This document shows positions 11,946-21,606 of a stretch of DNA of 24,702 nucleotides, one piece after another (position 1 is the stretch's first letter; the number at the start of each line of letters is the position of its first letter). The position numbers and the translations under genes are program-made. Source of the DNA: RGIG8700 sp964568815 (GTDB lineage Bacteria; Bacillota; Clostridia; RGIG6154). The stretch covers positions 1 to 24,702 of the forward strand of contig CAZMRY010000015.1 in assembly GCA_964568815.1 (NCBI GenBank), written 5' to 3'. The notes under the pieces were generated by a model, which saw nothing but the letters and a program-made list of their open reading frames with translations, searched no databases and was not told the DNA's origin.

Positions 11946-14900
11946 ATGAAGCTTAGAAAATTTTTGGCTGTGGTACTTAGTATAGCTATGGTACTCAGCT
12001 CTATGAGCTTTACAGTTTTAGCAGACGATCCTGCTTTGCCAAACGCTGAAGTTAAAAACCTCGGTGCTATAACAATTGATGAATATAGCATCTGGGATGG
12101 CAGTTTAAGCGAAGGCGGAGATCCGATCGATTTGCAGATTGCTATGGAATTCATAGCAAAGGATACTGAAGAAGAAGCTGATGCAAATTTCTACGGAAAT
12201 TATACAACAGATTTCTTCATCAAAATGGAAGGTATGGCAAACGGAAACTTCACAGCTGACGGATGTTATCTTGCAGGTAACTATGGTACATTTGGTTGGA
12301 TTCAGATACCTCTTGACGGTATGCTCGTTGAAGAAGGGGTAATTTATCCTGTAATCACCTCTGTAGGTTTTGATTTCAAATATACAGATATCTGCAGTGC
12401 TGTTAAGGATTTCAAATGCGGTATTTATTTATCCGAAACGGTTATAGAGGAAAATCCAGACCTTAAGGTAAATCTTACACTTGGTTTAAGCGAAGATATT
12501 GACACTGCAAAAGCTGGTCAATACACAACAGTTGATTCTTACACATACCCTGTTGCAGATTTCAATAAAGTTGTAGAGCTTTACAGAGCTTCTGTTATGG
12601 CTAGAAGCGGCGGACTTGTGTATGTTGACAGCTATGAAAGTCTTGAAGAAGCTTTAGCTGTAGCAGAAGACGGCGACACAATCAAGGTTATCAAGAGCTT
12701 TGAGGTTAAAAATCAGGTTTCTGTAGAAAAAGATATCACACTTGACCTTAATGGTTGTATTATCAATGGTGCTATGGCATCAGGAAGCGAAACCAATCAT
12801 ATTTATGCTCTTGCTAACAAGGCTGAGATGATAATAATGGACTCTGTAGGTACCGGTTCAATTGATTCACGTGGTATCTACAATTACGGAAATCTCACAC
12901 TCGAAAGTGGTACTATCAATGCTATCGACGGCAACGGCGGATACGCGGTGTATAATCAAAACGGTTCAACTTTCGTTATGAACGGCGGTGTAATTGCTGC
13001 TACATACGAAGACGACCATCAGTCAGTAAATGGTGGCTATGATGCTACTGCTTTATATGTTCCTGCAGACTCTACTGCAACACTTAACGGCGGTAAGATA
13101 GTTAATGTTTGTGACTTCACTTTTGCAGTTTATACAGCAGGTACACTGAACATTCCTGATGATTCTACAATAGAAATCATTGGCACTCACGGTGCAATAA
13201 CAGTTCAGGGCGGAACAACTACTATTGATGCAGGTACATTTACTATTCCAGCTGATGAATATGTAAGAACAGATAATGTTATTTATGTTTCAGGCGGTTC
13301 TATTGTAATCAACGGTGGTACTTTCGTTGGTGACAGTGATACTACTTCCGGCGGTTCTTGCATTTATGATGAAGCCGGTTCTGCTACAATCAACGGCGGT
13401 AGCTTCTCCGGTTCTTCAGGCGGAGATGTTTGGGGAACAACAGGAACAGTTATAACAGGTGGTTCTTTCGAAAATCTTACAGAAACACAGCATATTGCTG
13501 ATGGCTTTAAGCTTGGGGAAAATGGTGCAATCATTGTAGATAGAACAGGCTCTGTTACTCCTTGTTATACAGCTCCTGGTAAATACTGGGGCGAAGCACG
13601 TTCTAACTCTGAAGAAAGCTTTGTAATTGAACTTTACGAAGAAGATACAAAGATTGCGTCAGCATCTTTAAACAATATTGGCGGCATAATCGATGGTGAT
13701 GTTTATGTTACATGGCATCTTGACTTCAGCCCTGTTGAAGACTCATACTGGAATGTTGAATGGGCAGAAGGATATCCAAAATATGATATGAACCCAACTG
13801 CGGTTAAATTATTTGCAGACGGAGTTGAAGTTGCTGAAAACAATGTTCAGTACAATGCTCCAGATAACCTTAATAAGATTGTTGCTCTTGCAGAAGGCTA
13901 TACAGGTGGTGTTGTAGCTTATACATCTCTTGTAGAAGCTGTAGGTAACTTTAACGGTCGCAAGGTAAATGTTCTTCGTGATGTAACAGAAGAAATCAAA
14001 GAATTAAACGGATGTACTTTGACAACAAATGTTGAAGGCGGTGTTACTGTTACAAGTACATACAGCGACTACATTTATGCCGGAGATTTTAACATTGGAA
14101 AAGGTGTTACTGTTAAATCAACTAAATTCTTCACTTTTGACGATGTGTTAAATACAATAGAAGGTACTCTTATAGTTGGTGAGGGTGAAAGCGGAACTTT
14201 CTACCACGGTTACAACGCGAAAACAGAAGTTAAGAATGGCGGTAAAATTGTTGCAAACGGTACTACAATTCTTCGTTATAATGAAAATGCAGATGCAGGT
14301 ATCTACGTTTATGGTGATGGTGATGACAGTACAATAGAATATGACTGTGCATACTACATCGGCTCATATTCAGGTACATTCTATGCAGAAAATGCTAATG
14401 TAGAAGCAGGATATTACTTACTTAAGAATTCATATGACAATGAGGATTATGCAGATATGTTCGTTACTCTTGATAATTCTTCTATAACTGTTGTAGGTAC
14501 AACAGATACACAGGATAGCTTTGTAATTGATGACAAAGCACACCTGACACTTAAGAACGGTTCTGCTATCAAAGATGTTCGCGACTTCAATATTCTTACA
14601 GGTGCAACTCCTGTTATCAGCATAGACAACACAAGTAGCTTTGGAGCTACAAATATAAGTGTTGCTAATGATGTTAAACTCAGTGTTGAAAAGAATGCAG
14701 ACGGAACATTAAAAATTGAAAACAAAATCAATGGTACAGGTACAGCTGAAGACCCATATTTAATAGCAAATCTTGAAGACCTTAAAGGTTTCAGAGATAA
14801 TGTTAATAACGGTAACAGCTATGCAGGTAAATATGTTGAATTAACAGCTGATATTGACCTTAACGGCGAAGACTGGACACCAATCGGTACTTCCGTAAAT

Positions 14901-17900
14901 CCGTTTAATGGTAATTTCAATGGTAATGACAAGACTATTTCAAATCTTGTTATTAATGGTGATAAGACAAGCGGCGGAAATAACGACAATTACAAAGGTT
15001 TATTCGGATATTCAAAGGGTAATAAAACTGTAATTGAAAATGTGAAAATTCACAATGCAAAAGTTACAGGTTGCTTATATGTAGGTGCATTAATCGGTAG
15101 AATATATACTGGTGCAACTATTAAGAATTGCTATGTTACAGGCGAAATTGACATTGATTCTTATTCATATGCAGGTGTTATTGCAGGACGTTACGACTAC
15201 GGTTCCGGTATCTTCAACTGCTCTGTTAAAGATGAAACATCAAACGGCGGTACTGTTAATGCAGATTATGCAGTTTCTTATGTTGGCGGTATCGTTGGTT
15301 TTACAACAGAACCAGCTCCATATGTTACAATAGACGGATGCAGTGTTGAAAATATGAATATAAGCGGTATTTACGGCGTTGGCGGTCTTGCAGGTATTGC
15401 ACACAGCGGTGTTACAATTTCAAATGCTACTGTAAGCAAAGTAACAGTTACTTCTGACCAGACTGGCTATAACGATACAAACCGTGAAGGTAATGTTGGT
15501 CTTATCGCAGGTGCTTGTCAGGGTAATGCTACAAATCCTACAGTATTTGAAAATGTTTCTGTAATAGAAACAACAGGTTCTATAACAAACGAAGAAGGAA
15601 CAACTGAAATTGATAACATCTTTGGCAGCTCTATGTTAGGCGTATCAGCTGTAACAAACTATGTTGCAAAAATAGGAACAGAGCTTTATACAGATCTTCA
15701 GGAGGCTATTGACGCAGCTCAGGACAATGACACTATCGTTATTATTTCTGATGTTTATTTGACAGCTCCTGTTGAAATTTCAGGTAAAACTCTTACTCTT
15801 GATCTCGATACATATACTATCGAAGATAAGAGTGCAGAAGTTCTTTCAGCAGATGATGATATCTGGGGACTTATTGTTCTTAAAAATAACGCAAACCTTA
15901 CTATCTGTGGTACAGGTACAATTAAATGTAATTATACCAATGTAACAGACGGATGGACAGGTATGGCATACGGTATTGATGTTGATAAAACATCTACCCT
16001 TACAGTTAACGGCGGTAACTTTATTAACGGCAATGGCGGAATTCAGACACGCGGAACTGTTGTTGTAAATGATGGTACTTTTGTATCTCACAACGGTGGT
16101 ACTTGTATTATGGCACTCTATTCTGATGCCAATGTAACTGTAAACGGCGGTACATTCAAGGATTCTGTTGAAGCAGAAGATATTTATACAGGTTCAGGTG
16201 CTGTATGGTCAGGCTTTGGCGCAACAGTTACTATTAACGGCGGTTACTTTGATTTTTCAGCTGACCCTGAACACGGTAATGTTGTATGGACATTATTCCC
16301 TGCACAGAATGCAATTGCAGGTCTTGGCAACAGCAATAATGCAAATATGACAGTTGTCGGCGGTACATTTATTAACTTCAATCCTGAAACAGATGTTGTA
16401 GTTGACTACTCCCCTTCAGCTGGATTTACATTCGGTAGTGTTGTTGAAGAAGGCTACGAATGTGAAGAACTCGCAGACGGCTCATTTGGTATTATAAGAG
16501 CTGAACTTAAAGGCGAAGGCACTGAAGAAAAACCATTCCTTATTAACAACAAGGCTGACCTTGAATGGTTCAGAAATGCTGTTAACAGCGGTACAGACTA
16601 CAAAGGTAAGTTTGTTAAATTAACAACAGGCATTGATCTTGAAAACAAAGCATGGACACCTATCGGTACTAAAGATTATCCATTTATGGGTACATTTGAC
16701 GGTGCTGATAACACAATTTCAAACCTCAAGGTTGAAGGTGAAGAAAATCAGGGCTTCTTCGGTTATGTAACAAAAGCTAAAATCAATAACTTAAAGCTTA
16801 ACAATGTTAATGTTAAAGGTACTGACTGTGTTGCTGCAGTTGCCGGTCAGGGATACGCTTCAACATACATTGACAACTGTGAAGTTACAGGTTCAATCAA
16901 AATTGAAGGTTTAACAAACGTTGGTGGTATTACAGGTAAATATTATGCACGTGTTACTAACTCTGTAGTTGACGGAAATACTACAAGCAGCTACATAAAA
17001 GGTGTGTATAAAGAAGCAAACCTTGAAGGTGACAATGTTGGTGGTATTATGGGTCACGCAGGTGAAAACAATACACACAGCAACAACACTGTTAAAAATA
17101 TCACAATCGAAGGTACACGCAAAGTCGGCGGTTTAATCGGTACAACAGACCGTGCTACTGACTTAAGCGGATGCGTAGTTGAAAATGTAATAATTAAATG
17201 TACTGCAACTGAAGAATATGCTGCAGACAATGCTGCAACAACTACAATTGGTGGTTTAATCGGTAACTACTATGGCAACAGCACGGGCGGTACAATCTTA
17301 AGCTCTACTGTTGAAAAAGTAGTATTTGAAAAAGGTAATGCTACAAATGTTGGTGCTATTGTGGGTGGCGTTCGTGTTGCTCCTGAAGCTACAACAGTTG
17401 AAGGTGTTACAGTTGACGACAACATTGTTGTTGAAGGTGTTACAGGTACAACAAACGGATTATTAGTTCCTGCAGGTACATACGAAGCTTCTGCTGATGG
17501 CATCAGATATGCTACAATTGCAGATGCTATGGCTCAGGCTACAGCAGGAAGCACAGTAGTTATTTATGAAGGTAATTACGAAAGTGGATTAAATGTTAAC
17601 AAATCTATCACAGTTGTTGGCGATGGTGAAGTTAACTTTAATGGTAAGCTTAATGTTACAGCAGATGGTGCAAAAGTTAAAGGACTTAACTTTAACAATG
17701 GCACTTCATCAGCAGGTTATATCAGTGCAAAGGATGTTGTTATTGAAGACTGTGAAGTTGTTGGCGGAAACGGTTTCCGTTCATGCTACACAAGCGGAAC
17801 AGTAACATTCAAAGACAGCACAATCACAGGCTCAACATATGGTATTCACTTTGACGGAAGCACAGGCGGAAATATCGTGATTGACAACTGTACTATCACA

Positions 17901-20066
17901 GGCTGGACAAGCTTTGCAAGTACAATTACAAAGGTAACAATTGCAGATTCAGAATTTGCAGAAGGTAACTACAACCAGTTAAGACTTTATCAGGATGTTG
18001 AAATCACAAACACAGAGTTTAACGAAAATATGACTGTTGACTTTGGTAAAGACGAAGTAAACTGTGTCATTAAGAATTGTATAGTTGAAGGTGACAAATC
18101 TTTAACAGATGTTATCTACCTTGCTGACATCGCTGAAATGGGTGTTAATGTTACAATTGATGACAAAACTATTAAGGTTCCAGCAAAGGTAACAAAGGGT
18201 GAAGATACTGTATACTGCTTATCAATTCAGGAGGCTCTTGAACTTGCAAACGGTTCAGGTACAGTTACTCTTACAGAAGATACTGTAGAAAACATTACAG
18301 TTAAAGCTCCTATTTCAACATTTGCTTTGAGCAGATCATCAGAATTTGTTCTTGACCTTAACGGCAAAACATTAACAGGTTATGTTACTGTTGATGAAGG
18401 CGTAACTATTGAAATTAAGAATGGTACTATTATCAACAATACAACAGGTGAAAACACAATTTCATCATTTGGTAATATTATACTTACAGATGTTACTGCA
18501 GACGGTGTAAGACACATTGTAAGAGCATACAATGGTAATGTTGTAATCAACAGCGGTACATACAAGTACACAGGCTCTGAAAACGGAACACGCCATGCTC
18601 TCAACATCGGTGATGATGCTGACCCAACAAACAATATTGCTACTGCAGAAATTTACGGCGGTACATTTATCGGTCCTAAAGGAACAGTTGCTGACAGCGG
18701 TTCTGCACTTTTAGTACAGACAGGCTCAACCGTTACAGTATTCGGCGGTGAATTCAGCGGCGGTAAAAATGCAACTCTCTCTGCTCAGGAAGATGCAATT
18801 CTTAACCTCCAGGGCGGTACATACGACCAGAACCCTTCACAGTACGTTATTGAACCTGCATTTGCAGCTTATAAGAATGCAGATGGTACATACAGCGTTG
18901 TAGCTGATCGTTCACTTGAACTTACAGCTTCTACCGACAAGCTTTATGAAGGTGAAGAAGTAACAATTAAAATTGTTGTTAACGGCAATAACATTGCAGG
19001 TACATCCTGGACATTTAACTGGAACAAGGATTATTTCAAACCTCATAATGATGAAAATCTTGCAAACACAGGTTCAGTTAACGATTCAGCATGGACTGAA
19101 GGACATGAAGTAGTATATGAAAACGGTACTGTTGTTAAGGAATACAGATTTGTAGCTATTGCGCAGGATGTAGAGGTAACAGGCAAATTTACACTTGGTA
19201 ACCCATGTGCTACTACACACATTGAATCATTTGACGGTACAGAAGTTAAAGCAGGTCTTGTAAACGAAGTTGCTAATGTTACAATTCTCCTTAAAGAATA
19301 TGAATATACAAAGTTCTTTGACGATGCTGAAGTAACAGCAGATGAAGCAAGTGTTGACTTTGACGGTAATGCTCATACATTCAAGGTTGTTCCTGCAGAT
19401 TCATCATTAGTAAATTCTATTACATACAAGGTTAACGATGTAGATGTTAACGAAGTTGCTCTTACTGAAGAAGGTGACTACACTATCACATATAAAATTG
19501 ATGGTAAAACAGGTTATGCGGATTACGAGAAGACATTTACAGTTAAAGTAAATAAAGCAAACTATGTTGTTGAAGTAAGTCAATATACAGACAATACAGA
19601 GCTTGTACTTGTATATACAAATGCTCCAAAGCTTCGCTTCAAGTATGATAATGCAGTTATGCTTGATGTAAAAGCTGCAAGAAAAGACGGCAAGACATAC
19701 GAATATGGTAATGTTGAAAACGACGGCTATGCATATGTGTACGGCTATGTAGTTGATGTTGCAAATACTGATATGATAACATACACAGGCGACAATGCAG
19801 AAGTGTTTGCTATTGATAATGCTTATGTACTTGCATCAGTAGATGAAAAATTTGACTTCCTTGCAGATATAAACTTCAGCAGCACATTAAATGTTCAGGA
19901 TATCGTAACTGAATATGGTGTTGCATATGAACATTCTGCACTTCTTGCAAATATCAAATATCAGAGAAACCTTCTTAAAGCAGATGTTGATTGTAATAAA
20001 GTTATAAACAATGACGACCCAACATTCGTTGTAGGCAAGGTAAAGACAGCTATGGGACTCAGATAA
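11946..20066 (+). CDS. Giant secreted beta-helix surface protein with C-terminal dockerin-like module, 2706 aa
   Basis: A signal peptide (cleavage likely after residue 26, VLA-DD) is followed by repetitive extracellular sequence. Five units open with a common head of the form Y-x-S-L-x-E-A-x(n)-G-D-T-I at residues near 229, 659, 1248, 1855 and 2090, each leading into parallel beta-helix coils rich in INGGTF-type turns. Two regions near 929 and 1523 share a GTGT..DPYLI opening, W-T-P-I-G-T and TISNL, and lead into GLUG-like repeats. Near 2322-2449 is a cohesin-like beta-sandwich, then an Ig-like module, then two calcium-loop-like repeats at D2641 (DINFSSTLNVQD) and D2680 (DVDCNKVINNDD), spaced as in dockerins. 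No transmembrane or LPXTG anchor is seen. A strong AAGGAGGC site precedes the ATG. It is likely an adhesin or carbohydrate-binding protein docked to the cell through the dockerin-like end. Confidence 0.85.
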   Translation: MKLRKFLAVVLSIAMVLSSMSFTVLADDPALPNAEVKNLGAITIDEYSIWDGSLSEGGDPIDLQIAMEFIAKDTEEEADANFYGNYTTDFFIKMEGMANGNFTADGCYLAGNYGTFGWIQIPLDGMLVEEGVIYPVITSVGFDFKYTDICSAVKDFKCGIYLSETVIEENPDLKVNLTLGLSEDIDTAKAGQYTTVDSYTYPVADFNKVVELYRASVMARSGGLVYVDSYESLEEALAVAEDGDTIKVIKSFEVKNQVSVEKDITLDLNGCIINGAMASGSETNHIYALANKAEMIIMDSVGTGSIDSRGIYNYGNLTLESGTINAIDGNGGYAVYNQNGSTFVMNGGVIAATYEDDHQSVNGGYDATALYVPADSTATLNGGKIVNVCDFTFAVYTAGTLNIPDDSTIEIIGTHGAITVQGGTTTIDAGTFTIPADEYVRTDNVIYVSGGSIVINGGTFVGDSDTTSGGSCIYDEAGSATINGGSFSGSSGGDVWGTTGTVITGGSFENLTETQHIADGFKLGENGAIIVDRTGSVTPCYTAPGKYWGEARSNSEESFVIELYEEDTKIASASLNNIGGIIDGDVYVTWHLDFSPVEDSYWNVEWAEGYPKYDMNPTAVKLFADGVEVAENNVQYNAPDNLNKIVALAEGYTGGVVAYTSLVEAVGNFNGRKVNVLRDVTEEIKELNGCTLTTNVEGGVTVTSTYSDYIYAGDFNIGKGVTVKSTKFFTFDDVLNTIEGTLIVGEGESGTFYHGYNAKTEVKNGGKIVANGTTILRYNENADAGIYVYGDGDDSTIEYDCAYYIGSYSGTFYAENANVEAGYYLLKNSYDNEDYADMFVTLDNSSITVVGTTDTQDSFVIDDKAHLTLKNGSAIKDVRDFNILTGATPVISIDNTSSFGATNISVANDVKLSVEKNADGTLKIENKINGTGTAEDPYLIANLEDLKGFRDNVNNGNSYAGKYVELTADIDLNGEDWTPIGTSVNPFNGNFNGNDKTISNLVINGDKTSGGNNDNYKGLFGYSKGNKTVIENVKIHNAKVTGCLYVGALIGRIYTGATIKNCYVTGEIDIDSYSYAGVIAGRYDYGSGIFNCSVKDETSNGGTVNADYAVSYVGGIVGFTTEPAPYVTIDGCSVENMNISGIYGVGGLAGIAHSGVTISNATVSKVTVTSDQTGYNDTNREGNVGLIAGACQGNATNPTVFENVSVIETTGSITNEEGTTEIDNIFGSSMLGVSAVTNYVAKIGTELYTDLQEAIDAAQDNDTIVIISDVYLTAPVEISGKTLTLDLDTYTIEDKSAEVLSADDDIWGLIVLKNNANLTICGTGTIKCNYTNVTDGWTGMAYGIDVDKTSTLTVNGGNFINGNGGIQTRGTVVVNDGTFVSHNGGTCIMALYSDANVTVNGGTFKDSVEAEDIYTGSGAVWSGFGATVTINGGYFDFSADPEHGNVVWTLFPAQNAIAGLGNSNNANMTVVGGTFINFNPETDVVVDYSPSAGFTFGSVVEEGYECEELADGSFGIIRAELKGEGTEEKPFLINNKADLEWFRNAVNSGTDYKGKFVKLTTGIDLENKAWTPIGTKDYPFMGTFDGADNTISNLKVEGEENQGFFGYVTKAKINNLKLNNVNVKGTDCVAAVAGQGYASTYIDNCEVTGSIKIEGLTNVGGITGKYYARVTNSVVDGNTTSSYIKGVYKEANLEGDNVGGIMGHAGENNTHSNNTVKNITIEGTRKVGGLIGTTDRATDLSGCVVENVIIKCTATEEYAADNAATTTIGGLIGNYYGNSTGGTILSSTVEKVVFEKGNATNVGAIVGGVRVAPEATTVEGVTVDDNIVVEGVTGTTNGLLVPAGTYEASADGIRYATIADAMAQATAGSTVVIYEGNYESGLNVNKSITVVGDGEVNFNGKLNVTADGAKVKGLNFNNGTSSAGYISAKDVVIEDCEVVGGNGFRSCYTSGTVTFKDSTITGSTYGIHFDGSTGGNIVIDNCTITGWTSFASTITKVTIADSEFAEGNYNQLRLYQDVEITNTEFNENMTVDFGKDEVNCVIKNCIVEGDKSLTDVIYLADIAEMGVNVTIDDKTIKVPAKVTKGEDTVYCLSIQEALELANGSGTVTLTEDTVENITVKAPISTFALSRSSEFVLDLNGKTLTGYVTVDEGVTIEIKNGTIINNTTGENTISSFGNIILTDVTADGVRHIVRAYNGNVVINSGTYKYTGSENGTRHALNIGDDADPTNNIATAEIYGGTFIGPKGTVADSGSALLVQTGSTVTVFGGEFSGGKNATLSAQEDAILNLQGGTYDQNPSQYVIEPAFAAYKNADGTYSVVADRSLELTASTDKLYEGEEVTIKIVVNGNNIAGTSWTFNWNKDYFKPHNDENLANTGSVNDSAWTEGHEVVYENGTVVKEYRFVAIAQDVEVTGKFTLGNPCATTHIESFDGTEVKAGLVNEVANVTILLKEYEYTKFFDDAEVTADEASVDFDGNAHTFKVVPADSSLVNSITYKVNDVDVNEVALTEEGDYTITYKIDGKTGYADYEKTFTVKVNKANYVVEVSQYTDNTELVLVYTNAPKLRFKYDNAVMLDVKAARKDGKTYEYGNVENDGYAYVYGYVVDVANTDMITYTGDNAEVFAIDNAYVLASVDEKFDFLADINFSSTLNVQDIVTEYGVAYEHSALLANIKYQRNLLKADVDCNKVINNDDPTFVVGKVKTAMGLR

Positions 20067-20085
20067 TAAAATTTAATATGAAACA

Positions 20086-20112
20086 GAGGGTTTCTGCTCT
20101 GCAGATTCCCTC
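20086..20112 (+). other. Intergenic hairpin before the 458-aa gene
   Basis: GAGGG pairs with CCCTC and TCTGC with GCAGA across a TCT loop, interrupted by two T-T mismatches. No T run follows. The motif AGGGTTTCTG recurs in the hairpin before the next gene, suggesting duplicated leaders that may stabilise or segment the message. Confidence 0.45.
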
Positions 20113-20139
20113 CCCATTTCACAGAAAGGAAAATTTAAA

Positions 20140-21516
20140 ATGAAAAAGTTTATAGCGTCAATACTTTGTTTACTTATGGTATTGACATCAATGAGTTTTG
20201 CTGTATGTGCGGAACAGACAGTAAATGAAAATCGTGCAATTAATCTTTATGTTGAAACAAACAGTATTGCAGATGCAACAGATGAAATGTATGCAGGTGA
20301 AACTGTAACAGTTACAATTAAGCTCGAAAGTGCTGAAGAACTTCAGCATGCAGATTATGTGCTTGAATACAATTCTAAATATTTTAAATGTACAGATAAG
20401 AACTTCACTATAGCAGGTGTGGCAGGCGGTCATAGAGAAGATGTAGTAGATGAAACAACAAAGAAAATCAGTCATTTTACCTGGTCTTCAGAAGATGCTT
20501 ATGCTGTAAATGAACAGGTTCTTGCAGTTTACATATTTGAAGCAATTGCTCAACCAACTGAAGTTACAGATTACTTTACTATTTCAGAAGCATATGCAAC
20601 AAATTATCTTGAAAGTGCGGATGACGAAGTAGTACCAGTACAGAGGAATAATAAGGATGTAACAATTTTATTAATTGATCATTCTGTTAAAAAATATGTT
20701 GATGGTACTTTAGTTGATGAAACAGCAGGTGAAGTAAATTCTGATTCTTTTCCGTATGATGACAATGACCATAAGTTTAGAATTGAAACTGTTCCTACAG
20801 CTACAATAGAATACACAGTTAAATTAAACGGCGAAGAAATTACACCTACAATTGATAATGATGGCAATATTGTAATCAAAGACGAAGGAACATACGTAAT
20901 TGAATATGAAGCTACAGATGAAACTGTTGGTTATGCTCCTGTAGAAGGAACCTTTACAATTACAATTGAAAAGCCTGTATATGTTGTTGAAGTAGGTACT
21001 GAAGCTTATGTTGATAACAAGGATATCGTTATCGTTTACACAAACACACCAAATATTGGCTTCAGCTACAAGAACAAGGATTGGGAAATGGTTGATGTAT
21101 CTGGCAACGGTTACCTTTATGACGACCCAAGAACAACTGCTGTAGAAGCTGTTCCATACACATATAAATTTGCATATGTTGTAGATGTTGAAACTGCTGC
21201 TGCAGGTGAAGATATCATTGGTAAATATGAAGCAAATGTCATTCATTGGTATAAAGGAAACACAGACAGCGAAGGTTACGAGCTTGTAAACAAACCGGTT
21301 GGAGATTATAAAACAGATGTTACTGACAACGGAAACTTAACTGTAGACGATATCGTATTTGCATATGGTGTTGCAAGAGTTTATGACCCATACTTTGAAA
21401 CAGAAAAATATCAGTACAGAATTCTCAGATTAGACCTTGATAATAACAAGATTGTAAGAAACGAAGATGTAACAGATGTTGTAAATGACGTTAAATCAGC
21501 CTTAGGTATAGAATAA
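20140..21516 (+). CDS. Secreted cohesin-like/dockerin-like protein, 458 aa
   Basis: The signal peptide ends near residue 24 (VCA-EQ). The mature protein resembles the last 385 residues of the giant protein module by module: a cohesin-like beta-sandwich (about 32-185, opening with an AGETVTVTIKL stretch), an Ig-like module (186-285), a YVVEV..VYTN..P.I.F.Y module (286-390) and a dockerin-like end with loops at D393 (DVTDNGNLTVDD) and D432 (DLDNNKIVRNED). Both loops keep residues 1, 5 and 12; the second also keeps D3. It is therefore a short paralogue lacking the beta-helix. The ATG follows GAAAGGA by nine bases. It has no anchor and could act as an adaptor between dockerin- and cohesin-bearing partners. 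Cohesin identity rests on strand pattern, so is less sure than dockerin. Confidence 0.85.
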   Translation: MKKFIASILCLLMVLTSMSFAVCAEQTVNENRAINLYVETNSIADATDEMYAGETVTVTIKLESAEELQHADYVLEYNSKYFKCTDKNFTIAGVAGGHREDVVDETTKKISHFTWSSEDAYAVNEQVLAVYIFEAIAQPTEVTDYFTISEAYATNYLESADDEVVPVQRNNKDVTILLIDHSVKKYVDGTLVDETAGEVNSDSFPYDDNDHKFRIETVPTATIEYTVKLNGEEITPTIDNDGNIVIKDEGTYVIEYEATDETVGYAPVEGTFTITIEKPVYVVEVGTEAYVDNKDIVIVYTNTPNIGFSYKNKDWEMVDVSGNGYLYDDPRTTAVEAVPYTYKFAYVVDVETAAAGEDIIGKYEANVIHWYKGNTDSEGYELVNKPVGDYKTDVTDNGNLTVDDIVFAYGVARVYDPYFETEKYQYRILRLDLDNNKIVRNEDVTDVVNDVKSALGIE

Positions 21517-21545
21517 TTTAGCAAAAGATTAATTTCAAAAATTGA

Positions 21546-21577
21546 AAGGGTTTCTGTTCCCAAAAACAGAAACCCTT
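21546..21577 (+). terminator. Perfect 13-bp hairpin before the SLH gene
   Basis: AAGGGTTTCTGTT (21546-21558) pairs perfectly with AACAGAAACCCTT (21565-21577) across CCCAAA. GATTTTATAATC follows: only four T, then a second small hairpin. It may attenuate or process the transcript between the dockerin-like gene and the SLH gene. Confidence 0.5.
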
Positions 21578-21606
21578 GATTTTATAATCAAGAAAGGATA
21601 TTTAAA

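Noticed and set aside
11683..11956. Short open frames in the leader before the giant gene
   Set aside because: No ribosome sites, low-complexity translations and overlap with stable RNA stems; treated as non-coding.
14447..18634. Long minus-strand open frames inside the giant surface gene
   Set aside because: They are antisense readings of repetitive coding sequence, lack ribosome sites and show no protein-like features.
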